Source of the DNA: Parasphingorhabdus litoris DSM 22379
GTDB taxonomy: Bacteria > Pseudomonadota > Alphaproteobacteria > Sphingomonadales > Sphingomonadaceae
DNA length: 64,000 bases
Assembly: GCF_020906275.1 (NCBI RefSeq)
Contig: NZ_CP086727.1
Coordinates: 3,546,304 to 3,610,303 of the forward strand
Direction of reading: 5' to 3'
Positions 43,489-52,580 of the stretch are shown here, one piece after another. Within the stretch, counting starts at the first letter, position 1; every line of letters starts with the position of its first letter. Position numbers and translations under genes: made by a program. The notes beneath the pieces were generated by a model. The model saw only the letters and a list, made by a program, of their open reading frames with translations. It was not told where the DNA came from and searched no databases.

Positions 43489-45129
43489 ATGAGCTGGCAG
43501 ATGGCCGATATCTGGGAAAATATTGCCCGGGCGATACCTGACAAACCCGCCATTGTTGAGGGCGACAAGCGTTATAGCTGGGCGGAATATGAAGAGCGCG
43601 CGGCAAAGCTTGCGCAAGTCTATACAGATCATGGCCTGCAACCCGGCGCCAAGCTCTCCATCTACGCCTATAATTGCGCCGAATATATGGAAGCGCAATT
43701 TGCCGCGTTCAAAGCGCGTATCTGCCCGGTTAATGTCAATTATCGCTATCTTGAAGCGGAGCTGACTCATGTGATCAACAACAGCGACAGCGAGGCTTTG
43801 GTATATCACGCACAGTTCGCACCGCGCGTGGCAGCAATCAAAGACCGGCTGGAACATGTGAAACTCTTCCTGGAAATTGATGATGGTTCCCGCGAGCATC
43901 TCGAAGGCGCCGTGGATTATGAAACGGCTTTGAATGCCGCACAGCCCATGCCGGTTATCCCGCGCTCGGGCGAGGATCTCTACATGCTCTACACTGGTGG
44001 TACGACCGGCATGCCCAAGGGCGTGATGTATGATCATCAGACATTTTCCAGTGCCTTGTTCACCAAGGGTTTCGAGATGCGGGAAATGTCTATTCCCGAA
44101 GGCGCCGAAGGTTTCGGGCCGTTGGTTCAAGCGCTTCACGCAGCGGGCGCGACCAGTCGCGGCATTCCGGCTTGCCCCCTGATGCATGGGACCGGCATGT
44201 GGATTGGCGCGATGATTCCGCACGCGTTAGGCGGTTGTGTCGTGCTGTTCAACAACCGGCATTTTGACCCGCATGCCCTGTGGAAACTGGCTGACGACGA
44301 AAAGGTCACTGACATTACCATCGTCGGCGATGTCTTTGCCAAACCCATGCTTGCGGCGCTGAATGATGCCAAGGAAGCCGGCAAGCCCTATGATTTATCG
44401 TCGGTCCAAATGATGGGATCATCCGGCGTGATGTGGTCGTCGGAGGTCAAGCAAGGCCTGCTCGACCATATCGAGATGGTGATTGTCGATAGCATGGGTT
44501 CAACCGAGGGCAGCATGGGTGCATCGGTCATGACCCGCGAGAATAGCAGTATTGTCAAAACCGCTAGCTTTGACATGGCCGACACCACCAAAATTCTGAC
44601 CGAAGACGGAAAAGAGATACAGCCAGGTTCCGGCGAAATCGGTATGATCTGCAATGGTGGGATGGTTCCGATCGGCTATTATAAGGATGAGAAAAAGAGC
44701 GCCGAAACCTTCAAGACATTTGACGGTGTGCGCTATTCGATACCCGGTGATTTCGCGATGGTCGAGGCCGATGGCTCGGTCACTTTGCTCGGCCGCGGAT
44801 CGGTCTGCATCAATAGCGGCGGCGAGAAGATATTCCCTGAAGAGGTCGAAGAAGCGCTCAAGACCCATGACAGTATCTATGACTGTCTGGTCGTCGGTGT
44901 GCCCGATGATCGCTTTGGAGAAAAAGTGACGGCCGTGTTGTCGCTCGCTAATGGACATGAGCTGGATGAAACCGTCTTGCATGATCATGTTCACGGCATA
45001 TTGGCCGACTATAAAACGCCGCGCGCGTTCCTGGTCGTCGATGATGTACCGCGCGCTGCCAATGGCAAACCCGGCTACAAGGCTGCCAAGGAAGTCGCAC
45101 TGAAAATGCTAGATATGCAGCCAGCCTAA
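43489..45129 (+). CDS. Acyl-CoA synthetase (AMP-forming)
   Basis: 546 residues, ANL superfamily. P-loop-like DLYMLYTGGTTGMPKGVMYDHQ, the A5 region MGSTEGSMGA, GDFAMVEADGSVTLLGRGSVCINSGGEKIFPEEVEEAL (hinge and A8) and the catalytic Lys in PGYKAAKE near the end. It activates a carboxylate with ATP and CoA. Ribosome site AAAAGGAG precedes ATG 43489. As the last gene of the plus-strand operon it can supply the CoA ester that starts the pathway (the AtuH-type role). Confidence 0.93.
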   Translation: MSWQMADIWENIARAIPDKPAIVEGDKRYSWAEYEERAAKLAQVYTDHGLQPGAKLSIYAYNCAEYMEAQFAAFKARICPVNVNYRYLEAELTHVINNSDSEALVYHAQFAPRVAAIKDRLEHVKLFLEIDDGSREHLEGAVDYETALNAAQPMPVIPRSGEDLYMLYTGGTTGMPKGVMYDHQTFSSALFTKGFEMREMSIPEGAEGFGPLVQALHAAGATSRGIPACPLMHGTGMWIGAMIPHALGGCVVLFNNRHFDPHALWKLADDEKVTDITIVGDVFAKPMLAALNDAKEAGKPYDLSSVQMMGSSGVMWSSEVKQGLLDHIEMVIVDSMGSTEGSMGASVMTRENSSIVKTASFDMADTTKILTEDGKEIQPGSGEIGMICNGGMVPIGYYKDEKKSAETFKTFDGVRYSIPGDFAMVEADGSVTLLGRGSVCINSGGEKIFPEEVEEALKTHDSIYDCLVVGVPDDRFGEKVTAVLSLANGHELDETVLHDHVHGILADYKTPRAFLVVDDVPRAANGKPGYKAAKEVALKMLDMQPA

Positions 45130-46229
45130 GGCTTCCAGTCAAATTCTCGATGATAGCGCGGGATGAACAGTTTTTTGCCCTTGATCGTCGAAGTCGAAAA
45201 CGGTCCTGTCACACCAAAAGGCAATGCGCCAGCGCCCTTATCTGGCCCCAATGGCAATAATATCAATGGCTTGGACCAAGGCTTATAGGGGTTGATATCT
45301 TCAAGCCGTTTGCCGCGCAAATGAGCTTTCAGGGCTTTTTTGAGCCAGCCCACCTGGCGGGTCAGCCCGACAATTGTCATCGTATCGCCAGTGCTGGCAA
45401 TATCGCCCACGACGAACAGATCGGGATTGGCTGTTGGTCTCAGCCAGCCATCGACTTTCGCTCGCCCGCTTTCATCAAATGTCACATCCTCGAGTGCTCG
45501 CAACAGATCTGTTACCGGTTTCGACCCAATGACTGGAATCACCAGATCGGCATCAATCGGAAATCCGTCGGACAGTTTGATCTTGTTCTTGGTCGGCACG
45601 AACGGCGCATCGGTTTGTTTCAGATTTGCGATCCGTTCTCCCAACCGGACCTTCACGCCCAGCTCTCCCAATTGCCTTAGCATCGAACGCCCGAGCTTGG
45701 CTGGATAGTCCGGAAACAGATTTTCATCAGCAGAGATCAACGTGACCTGTTTCTCGGGCCGCGCGAAAGCGAGTTCACCGGCCAGCTCACTGCCCACAGC
45801 ACCCGCGCCGACAATGGCGATATTTTTCGCCTTGTCGATCTGGTTGATGACCTGCTTGGCCTTGGTCAGAAAAGCAGCTTCATCGTCGCCCTGCATTTTA
45901 AACGGGGCCGCATAGGTTGAACCGGTGGCGATGACGATCATGTCACCGGCAATTTCGAACCCATCCTGCAATGTCGCAATATTGCCTTCAATCGAGGCCA
46001 CGCGGCCGCGTATGATTTTGCCGTTTTTCAGCAACCCATCATAGGGAATGACAATCTCGTCCAGCAGCTCCGGTCGAGCCAAGGCGCGGATCATCGCGAC
46101 ATTATGCACCCATTTTTCACGCGGCTCGATCAAGGTGATATCGGCATGCTGATCCAGCTCCCGCGCCAGCATCGTTCCGGCATAACCGCCGCCAATGATT
46201 GTGATTTTTTTGGTCATGGGATGATTCAT
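45126..46229 (-). CDS. FAD-dependent NAD(P)H oxidoreductase, FSP1/AIFM2-like
   Basis: 367 residues (ATG 46217, codon 5, is also possible). FAD loop ITIIGGGYAGTMLARELD, HNVAMIRALARPELLDEI, IVIATGSTYAAPFKM, NAD loop IAIVGAGAVGSELAGELAFARPEKQVTLISADENLFPDYPAKLG, and LFVVGDIASTGDTMTIVGLTRQ. The order and motifs follow class II NADH:quinone reductase relatives, and the closest architecture I recall is AIFM2/FSP1 (ATGST, PEKxVTLI, GD at C-term). It would reduce quinones at the membrane. No transmembrane helix is evident; the C-terminal GVTGPFSTSTIKGKKLFIPRYHREF could associate with membrane. Convergent with the synthetase. Confidence 0.88.
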   Translation of the reverse strand: MNHPMTKKITIIGGGYAGTMLARELDQHADITLIEPREKWVHNVAMIRALARPELLDEIVIPYDGLLKNGKIIRGRVASIEGNIATLQDGFEIAGDMIVIATGSTYAAPFKMQGDDEAAFLTKAKQVINQIDKAKNIAIVGAGAVGSELAGELAFARPEKQVTLISADENLFPDYPAKLGRSMLRQLGELGVKVRLGERIANLKQTDAPFVPTKNKIKLSDGFPIDADLVIPVIGSKPVTDLLRALEDVTFDESGRAKVDGWLRPTANPDLFVVGDIASTGDTMTIVGLTRQVGWLKKALKAHLRGKRLEDINPYKPWSKPLILLPLGPDKGAGALPFGVTGPFSTSTIKGKKLFIPRYHREFDWKP

Positions 46230-46309
46230 AAAGCCGTTTTCCGACGATAGACAAGACTATTCGCGCTTCGCCATTGACGCGGCGGGGAATATATCGCCAT
46301 GTCCAGTCA

Positions 46310-47218
46310 ATGCTTGTTCAACTGATCCACAATCCGGCATCGGGCACCCATCATGACTTGCGGCTCGGCGTGCTTGCCCAGGCCTTCGAAGCCTGCGGGG
46401 CCAAAATAATTATGGGCACAACGGAAATCGATGGCCGCATGGATCTGGTGAAAGAATGCGACCTCATCTGTGTCTCCGGCGGCGACGGCACGCTCCGGTT
46501 GGTGATTGCCGCGATGCAAAAAAGCGGATTGAAAACGCCGCTTTGTATTTTTCCCGCTGGCACAGTGAATCTGGTCGCCCGCGAAATTGGATACTCCTCT
46601 CAGCCAGAACAGTTTGCTAGTGAAGTGATGCGCGGTTATCTCGAAGGAGCGGAGGCACGACTGAAAGAGCCTGTGGCGAGCAGCAATCACGGCCCTTTTG
46701 CAGCATGTCTGAGTGCTGGGCCTGATGGCGTTGCCGTTGCCAATCATTCCCCGCAGCTGAAAAAGAAAATTGGCCGCTCCGCTTATGTATGGTCCTTTGC
46801 CAAACTCTTTTTGCGTTGGCCGCGGCAAAAATTTGATCTGCAGGTCACCACTTCAGACGAATCTGAGAATGAGCTGTCATGTGAAGCTTTTTATGTTGCC
46901 AAAGGCCGGTATTTTGCCGGCCCATGGTCCCTGACTCCAGAGGCAGGCATGGGAGAAGATCATTTTCATCTCATAACACTATCGCGGGCCAGCCGCCGCC
47001 ATTTTCTTCGTTTCATGATTACGATTGCTCGCGGGAAAGATCCGGAAAACCTGCCTTTTGCTCAATCCTGCCGCACGCGATCACTGACCATTAAAAACAC
47101 CGGAAAACCCGTAAACAATAAATTTTTTCAGGAAGATGGCGATGAAATGACGGTCGCACCACAGCGCATCATGATGACAGATCATGTGATAGAATATTGC
47201 TTACCATCTGTCGGCTAG
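46310..47218 (+). CDS. Diacylglycerol/lipid kinase family (YegS-like)
   Basis: 302 residues from ATG 46310 (MLVQLIHNPASG), the usual family start; a TTG at 46274 would add 12 residues and looks weaker. Motifs: NPASGT, LICVSGGDGTLRLVIAAM (GGDGT nucleotide site), PLCIFPAGTVNLVAREIGY (LPxGTxNdxAr-like) and a C-terminal beta-rich domain. Members phosphorylate diacylglycerol, sphingosine or other lipids; in sphingolipid-containing sphingomonads a sphingoid kinase is a reasonable guess only. Monocistronic. Confidence 0.87.
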   Translation: MLVQLIHNPASGTHHDLRLGVLAQAFEACGAKIIMGTTEIDGRMDLVKECDLICVSGGDGTLRLVIAAMQKSGLKTPLCIFPAGTVNLVAREIGYSSQPEQFASEVMRGYLEGAEARLKEPVASSNHGPFAACLSAGPDGVAVANHSPQLKKKIGRSAYVWSFAKLFLRWPRQKFDLQVTTSDESENELSCEAFYVAKGRYFAGPWSLTPEAGMGEDHFHLITLSRASRRHFLRFMITIARGKDPENLPFAQSCRTRSLTIKNTGKPVNNKFFQEDGDEMTVAPQRIMMTDHVIEYCLPSVG

Positions 47219-47237
47219 GACCACCGAAAAGCGTATT

Positions 47238-48146
47238 TTAGGCAGCGCTGCAATGGTCGGCAATCAATTCCACCATCACCGGCAATTTGCTGGGCGGCAA
47301 ATCGTGACCCATCCCATCGACAAGCTCTAACCGCGCATTGTTGACATTGGCCGCGATATCTTCGCCGCATGGATGGGGAATAAGCGGATCCGCCGTGCCG
47401 TGAACAACCATGGTCGGAACTGAAATTGTTTGGGCTTTGGGTCGCAAATTGCCAGTCTCTATAATCGCAGCCATTTGTCGTGACCGGCCGGCCGGATAAA
47501 AACTGCGTTCCAGGGCAATTTTCATCAAAGCCCTACGCTCATCCTCTCGTGCCCGCCCTTCTTCCGATGCGATGATGGAAGAGAAAGCCATACCAACAGC
47601 CAGCGCTTCCTCAATTGTCGTTGCTTTCGCGCGGGCGGACTGAATAAGACCCTTGCGAACCATGGGTTCCGCGCCGGGCAAACCGGGTGCGTTGGTAGAT
47701 GACATGATCGGTGTAAGCGACAACACCCGTTCCTCGTGATCAGCGGCCACCAGCTGTCCGATCATGCCGCCCATCGAAGCGCCAACAATATGCGCCTTTT
47801 CAATATCAAGCGCATCCAAAACGCCAACCGCATCTCGCGCCATATCGCTGAGATTATAAGGTGCCAGGTTTTGGCTCGGGAAAAATCGTTTGGTGAAAAT
47901 CTGGCGGATCGGTCCAGGAGCGCGCACCCCATCGCATTTGTACGAAAGCCCGACATCGCGATTATCAAACGCAACCACCCGAAATCCAGCATCAACCAGT
48001 CCATTCACAAAATCCATGGGCCAGGCAATAAGTTGAGTCCCATATCCCATGATCAACAAAATCGCCGGATCACTGGCTTTGCCATGGTCTTCTACTTCAA
48101 TATTAATGCCATTGGCGGTGATTTGCATATTCTGATCCTGATTCAA
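47238..48146 (-). CDS. Alpha/beta hydrolase
   Basis: 302 residues. Oxyanion LLIMGYGTQLIAWPMDFVNGL, nucleophile elbow HIVGASMGGMIGQLVA (G-x-S-x-G), acid in VHGTADPLIPHPCG and His in GMGHDLPPSKL. It resembles single-domain esterases and lipases of about 300 residues. Start at 48146; a second Met follows six codons later. No neighbour in the same operon. Substrate unknown. Confidence 0.9.
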   Translation of the reverse strand: MNQDQNMQITANGINIEVEDHGKASDPAILLIMGYGTQLIAWPMDFVNGLVDAGFRVVAFDNRDVGLSYKCDGVRAPGPIRQIFTKRFFPSQNLAPYNLSDMARDAVGVLDALDIEKAHIVGASMGGMIGQLVAADHEERVLSLTPIMSSTNAPGLPGAEPMVRKGLIQSARAKATTIEEALAVGMAFSSIIASEEGRAREDERRALMKIALERSFYPAGRSRQMAAIIETGNLRPKAQTISVPTMVVHGTADPLIPHPCGEDIAANVNNARLELVDGMGHDLPPSKLPVMVELIADHCSAA

Positions 48147-48203
48147 TACTGCATGAGCAAACAGTCAAAAGCTTAGCACAAACGTAAAGCTGCACAAGCC
48201 AGA

Positions 48204-50966
48204 TCACGGAGCTGGCAGTCCCGCCGGAACGCCGGTAGGCACATCTCTCCGTTCGGCCATGATTGAATCGGAAGCAGCAGCAACTACGCCCAGTCTCGCG
48301 ATCTGGTTATCATCATCCACAACGGCCCTTATGTTCGTGACCGGCGATACACCAATGGCCTGCACGGACAATTTTTGAATCCGCAATTGATAGGCACCAT
48401 AAGGAACGCCTTCGAACAGGAAAAATCCATCAAATTCACTTTGCGTTTTATGAGTCACCTGGCCCGTAACATCGATTAGTTCGAGACCAACACCGGCTAA
48501 AGCACTGCCGCCTTTGCGGACCAGCGTCCCTTCCACTTCGCCCGCGCTGACCAACGGTAACTCAACCGTTGTCGCAATGCCGGGGCGCGGTGTCACAACA
48601 ATACCGGGCAGAGCAGGTTGTACATAAGGATCGGGTAAGCTGCTGGTATCGATGCCTATCAAAACCGGCCGGAACGGTTCAAGATTGTCGATAATAGACT
48701 GTCCGTCCGCATCTGTCGGCGTCAGCGCAACGGATTTGCCGGCAGTCAATTCGACATTTTCAACCAATTCTTCCTCAGCCTGTCGTTTGCCATCGCGATT
48801 CTTGTCGCGATAAACAATTGCCAACGCCTGACCATTATTGGCCAGTTTGTTGTTCGAGAAACGGAATTTGCCATTGCGCGGATCCGGGCCCAGGCTGAAC
48901 GCAAGATTCAATCCCGCCGCAACAGAACCATCGGTGGCGGCCTCGGCACTGGCGGTCAGAGAGAATTTGTCGAAACGCCGGATTATCCCGATGCCAGCAC
49001 GACCGCGGTCCAGTCCGACATCATAGCCCAGCTCCGCCCGCCAGTCGGCGCGGTCTCCCGCGCGCCACTCGCCAGTAAAATTAACCCTTTCGAAACGTTT
49101 CTCGGGCGCAATTCGGTACACGGCCTCGCCGCGCAGCCGTATGCCGCCAAATCGCCCATTGGTGAGCAAGCGGGCCTCCGCGATATCAGGTGGGTTCGGG
49201 CCGAGATCGCTATATCTTTGCTCCCAACTCAACTCACCGGTAAGCGAGAATCGGCGCAAGTTGAGTGACGCTCGCCCGGTTATATCCAGAGAAGAACGGC
49301 CATCGTTACGAGTCTCATATTGGGCATCGATATGGAACGGTACGATCTTGCCACCAAATTTGAAATTGTGGTCCAGCGACAGACTATGTCGCCCGTTCAC
49401 GTTTTGTTCGACATGATCTGACCTGAAATTACCCTGTGCCCAGATCGTCTCGGCGGTGATGAAGGTTTTACCAAGCTCACCCAGCAATTGACCGCGAAAA
49501 GCCGTGCCCTTTTGCAGATCGGACGATGCGGTCAGCTCAACCAGTGCCGGGCCAACAGCACGGCGGACCGAGCCTTCCACATAATTATGTCGCTCACCAT
49601 CAATCTGCAGACTGAATAGGGAAGCAGCAACCGATGTTTTGGCATTGAGCCCGCGCTCCAGACCAAAACCACCGCGCCAACCGGCTTGTTCTATCGGCAG
49701 GAATGAGTTGAAATTGATCAGATCCTTGCCTGCTTCTTGTCCCCCGGCCCAATAATAGGTTTTGCGAGGCGGTATGGAGTCGAGCCCTACCGGAACAGAC
49801 TTGGTCTCGCGGCGAATCTGGCCTTGCGGGCCATAGAGCACGACTTCAAAGCGATTCTGCCCATAAAGAAGCGGCACATCGATAAACTCGTAGCGGCCAT
49901 CTGAACGCGTCTCTGCAAAAGCGAGCAACTGGCCGTTGCGGTATAGCTCTGCATCCCAACCTTCCGGCAATTCACCGCGAAAGCTGGTGCGGTCGAAATT
50001 ATCGGGCCGGTCGACCGGGCGATTGGTGATGACCGCTCCGCGTCCGGCAGTGCTCTGCGATACCAAAGGTGTTGAAAAGGTCGAAACATCGCCAAGTGCA
50101 AAATGCGTGGCTTTGAGCGGTCCTAAAAGGCCGCCTTTGGGATCTGTTCGGTAAGCGCGCACCCGTAGGCTTTCCGGCACACCCTTGTCATCAGATGATA
50201 AACGGGCATCGAACGAAGCTTTGCCAATTTCGCCAGAGGCAAATAGCTCATAACGCACATCCATCTGTTGCCCTGAGCGTTTGTCGCGCAGGCCGCCAGC
50301 AGAAACCACCGCATCAACCGATGGCGTCCGCCAGAATTTATAGGGCTCTGTGGATTGTGGCAGGCTAGACAGGTCAAAACTGCGCCGCGGCCTGATTTTC
50401 GCGGCCCGTTCCTTACGTTCCAACGCCAGTTGAAAGGGAAGTTTCCGGTCCGATTTAATTATGAGCAAAGCATTGGACAGATCTGGCGCCAGCGCGAGAT
50501 CTAGCCAGCCCGACAGGCTTTCGACATTGACACACCAGCCTTCTGGGGTGTCGTAAATATCGGTTTTCGACAGATTTGACCTGCCGTTCCCCTTTTGTAC
50601 CGTTGCGCTATCGCGCTCAACGATCAGCGTTTCGCGTTCGGCAAACACCCAGCCAGTTGCGCGGCGCGACTTTTTGTCCAACCTAATAGGTACATCCAAA
50701 GCCATGATGACATCACCAAAGTCGACACAGACACCTTTGTCCGTCTGGTAACCGCGAATGCCATCGCCCAGGCGATATTTGCCCGATCGCAAATCAAAAA
50801 GCAACGCGTCATCATCATTTGCCGTCCATGCCGCCTGATTGTTTGAAGATTGAGCATGAGCACCCTGCCCCATAAGCGGCGAAGCCGCCAGAATCGTGCT
50901 GATCCCGGCGGCCATTGCCAGCGATTTGAAACGCTGGCCGATTATGGAAAGGTGGTTCTTCATCAT
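48204..50966 (-). CDS. Usher-like outer-membrane protein of a DUF4402/chaperone fibre locus
   Basis: 920 residues. Signal peptide ending at GAHA-Q (about residue 38). An N-terminal beta domain (to about 180) follows. The middle (230-680) is barrel-like: FRGELPEGWDAELYRNGQLLAFAETRSDGRYEFIDVPLLYGQNRFEVVLYGPQGQIR recalls fimbrial usher plug/barrel segments, and FGLERGLNAKTSVAASL, RRAVGPALVELTASSD and FSLTGELSWEQRYSD read as amphipathic strands. The C-terminus has two Ig/carboxypeptidase-regulatory-like repeats (VYRDKNRDGKRQ, VEGTLVRKGGSALAGVGLELID...FDGFFLFEGVPYGAYQL). It is strongly diverged from classical ushers; the role as secretion platform comes mainly from its chaperone and subunit neighbours. 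Confidence 0.75.
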   Translation of the reverse strand: MMKNHLSIIGQRFKSLAMAAGISTILAASPLMGQGAHAQSSNNQAAWTANDDDALLFDLRSGKYRLGDGIRGYQTDKGVCVDFGDVIMALDVPIRLDKKSRRATGWVFAERETLIVERDSATVQKGNGRSNLSKTDIYDTPEGWCVNVESLSGWLDLALAPDLSNALLIIKSDRKLPFQLALERKERAAKIRPRRSFDLSSLPQSTEPYKFWRTPSVDAVVSAGGLRDKRSGQQMDVRYELFASGEIGKASFDARLSSDDKGVPESLRVRAYRTDPKGGLLGPLKATHFALGDVSTFSTPLVSQSTAGRGAVITNRPVDRPDNFDRTSFRGELPEGWDAELYRNGQLLAFAETRSDGRYEFIDVPLLYGQNRFEVVLYGPQGQIRRETKSVPVGLDSIPPRKTYYWAGGQEAGKDLINFNSFLPIEQAGWRGGFGLERGLNAKTSVAASLFSLQIDGERHNYVEGSVRRAVGPALVELTASSDLQKGTAFRGQLLGELGKTFITAETIWAQGNFRSDHVEQNVNGRHSLSLDHNFKFGGKIVPFHIDAQYETRNDGRSSLDITGRASLNLRRFSLTGELSWEQRYSDLGPNPPDIAEARLLTNGRFGGIRLRGEAVYRIAPEKRFERVNFTGEWRAGDRADWRAELGYDVGLDRGRAGIGIIRRFDKFSLTASAEAATDGSVAAGLNLAFSLGPDPRNGKFRFSNNKLANNGQALAIVYRDKNRDGKRQAEEELVENVELTAGKSVALTPTDADGQSIIDNLEPFRPVLIGIDTSSLPDPYVQPALPGIVVTPRPGIATTVELPLVSAGEVEGTLVRKGGSALAGVGLELIDVTGQVTHKTQSEFDGFFLFEGVPYGAYQLRIQKLSVQAIGVSPVTNIRAVVDDDNQIARLGVVAAASDSIMAERRDVPTGVPAGLPAP

Positions 50967-51021
50967 CTATATTTTGACTGCTTAAAGCACTGAAGTCAGT
51001 CTAATATGTTGATATTAAATA

Positions 51022-51867
51022 CTATCTCAGAACCATCTGGCTTTTGGTGATCAAACCACCACCAGCATTATCAGGTTCATAATATTCAACGGAAATAGCG
51101 CCTTTGAGCTTCGCGGCAATTTCCGCTGGTACCGGCAATGTCACCTTTCGGCTCGTCACTTCAGGGTAGATGGCAATGCCGCGGGCGACCAATATGGGCT
51201 CGCTTTCACCCTGTTTGCGGACGCGGATCTCTCCATATGTCGATCGATTGCCTGTACGGCTTAAGTCAAAGGCAAATGCCTGGCCTTTGTCATCAGATTC
51301 AACGCGCGCATTGGCTATGCCAGCTGTTGCTTCCAAATTACCTTGCCTAATTATAACCGGAATGGTTACACCATAAATTGGTGTGAGCGCGATGGTGAAA
51401 CCGCCCGTGGGGTTTGATTGCTCGGTCACGCTTTTCGCTTTGGGAATTGCACGAAACAGCAAATGGGCGCGATATTCGCCGTCTTCCAAGCCCTGAGGAG
51501 GCCGTATGCCGAGCCGAATGGCCTGTGGCTGGTTTGGCGGAAGAGTAACACGGCGCGGCGCATAACGGATCATGTCCTTCGCAGCCTGTTCGGTGGCGTT
51601 GACTTCGTCGGCACTGACTTCTTTCAGCTTACCCTCAGCCGTCATCCGCCGCAATTCCAGGGAGATCCGGTAAGTCGCTGTTTCAGAACCGATATTATTA
51701 AGAATAACCTCTGTACCCCGCTGACCGTCAAGAACGATACGGGTTGGAGCAACCAGCAAGTCGCCAGCGGCCTGCGCCGGGTTATTTGAGAGAAATAGGG
51801 CCGATCCCATTATGGCGAGCCCCGTATATAATTTTTTGAATCGTTTCAGACCGCTGGTCGTCATCAC
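51022..51867 (-). CDS. PapD-like periplasmic chaperone
   Basis: 281 residues. Signal peptide ending near PAQA (residue 33). The two Ig-like domains of fimbrial chaperones are visible: LLVAPTRIVLDGQRGTEVILNN, then RYAPRRVTLPPNQPQAIRLGIRPPQGLEDGEYRAHLLFRAI (the PxQxQxIRL...GEYRxHLxF G1 pattern) and a C-terminal domain. Such chaperones donate a strand to unfolded pilus subunits in the periplasm. It lies 55 nt upstream of the usher-like gene and 212 nt downstream of the DUF4402 subunit gene. Confidence 0.88.
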   Translation of the reverse strand: MMTTSGLKRFKKLYTGLAIMGSALFLSNNPAQAAGDLLVAPTRIVLDGQRGTEVILNNIGSETATYRISLELRRMTAEGKLKEVSADEVNATEQAAKDMIRYAPRRVTLPPNQPQAIRLGIRPPQGLEDGEYRAHLLFRAIPKAKSVTEQSNPTGGFTIALTPIYGVTIPVIIRQGNLEATAGIANARVESDDKGQAFAFDLSRTGNRSTYGEIRVRKQGESEPILVARGIAIYPEVTSRKVTLPVPAEIAAKLKGAISVEYYEPDNAGGGLITKSQMVLR

Positions 51868-51990
51868 TGTCTCCGGTTTTAATAATTCCGGACATGGCAG
51901 TTTTCAGCCAATATCCCCACATCACCGACTATGCCAAAAGAGGGTTACCAAAGCGCTAACCACAGCTTTTATTTGGCGATCTCCGGCGGG

Positions 51991-52029
51991 AAAAAAGAAA
52001 ACCCGCCTGCAACCGAAGCTGCAGACGGG
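51991..52029 (-). terminator. Terminator between DUF4402 subunit and chaperone genes
   Basis: On the minus strand CCCGTCTGCA (52020-52029) pairs with TGCAGGCGGG (52002-52011) with one G-T wobble, followed by TTTTCTTTTTT. It lies 51 nt after the subunit stop, so most transcripts should end here and readthrough would give less chaperone and usher than subunit. Confidence 0.88.
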
Positions 52030-52079
52030 TCGATATTCTTTGAACCAGCCGACCCGAAAGCCAGCCTTGTTCTAAAGGC

Positions 52080-52580
52080 TTACTGGTAGTTGACGGTTAC
52101 GTCGAAGTTACCCAGATAAGCGCCATCAGCTTGGTTTGCACCAACAGCCAGGCTACCACCAACCGAGAAAACGTCGGTTGCAGCAACACCAGAAATGGTC
52201 AGCGTCGTTGCGCTTTCCGTCAGGGTTGCGACCATGGCGTTACCTCCAGCATTGGTCAGCGTAACATTTGCGTCTGCGTCAATGTCAACAGTCTGACCGG
52301 TTGTACCAGCAACGGTGAAGCCAGCAGCCGTGGTTGTGCCTGAACATACCAAAGCGGCGTCACAGGTAACAGCACCAGCTGAATCGACAACTACGGTGCC
52401 AGCGGTTGCGCCGGTAACGATGGTTGCGAAGTCAAGATCTGAAGTGTTGGTAACCGTTACCTGCTCCAGAATGTTGGCGCGCGCATCAGCAGAAGCCGTT
52501 GCAGCGTGAGCAGCATTCGCACCCATTACAGACGCGGCAAGAACGGAAGAAGCCAATGCGGCTTTGATAAATTTAGACAT
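52080..52580 (-). CDS. DUF4402-family secreted fibre subunit
   Basis: 166 residues. Signal peptide ending at AHA (about 27), then a Thr/Ala/Val-rich beta protein with no Lys or Arg after about residue 35 and two cysteines in ACDAALVCSG (a likely disulfide). It ends in the DUF4402 pattern YLGNFDVTVNYQ, a C-terminal Tyr-Gln strand of the kind pilins use for donor-strand exchange. Composition fits a secreted, non-enzymatic subunit. First gene of the minus-strand fibre locus and closed by its own terminator. Confidence 0.85.
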   Translation of the reverse strand: MSKFIKAALASSVLAASVMGANAAHAATASADARANILEQVTVTNTSDLDFATIVTGATAGTVVVDSAGAVTCDAALVCSGTTTAAGFTVAGTTGQTVDIDADANVTLTNAGGNAMVATLTESATTLTISGVAATDVFSVGGSLAVGANQADGAYLGNFDVTVNYQ

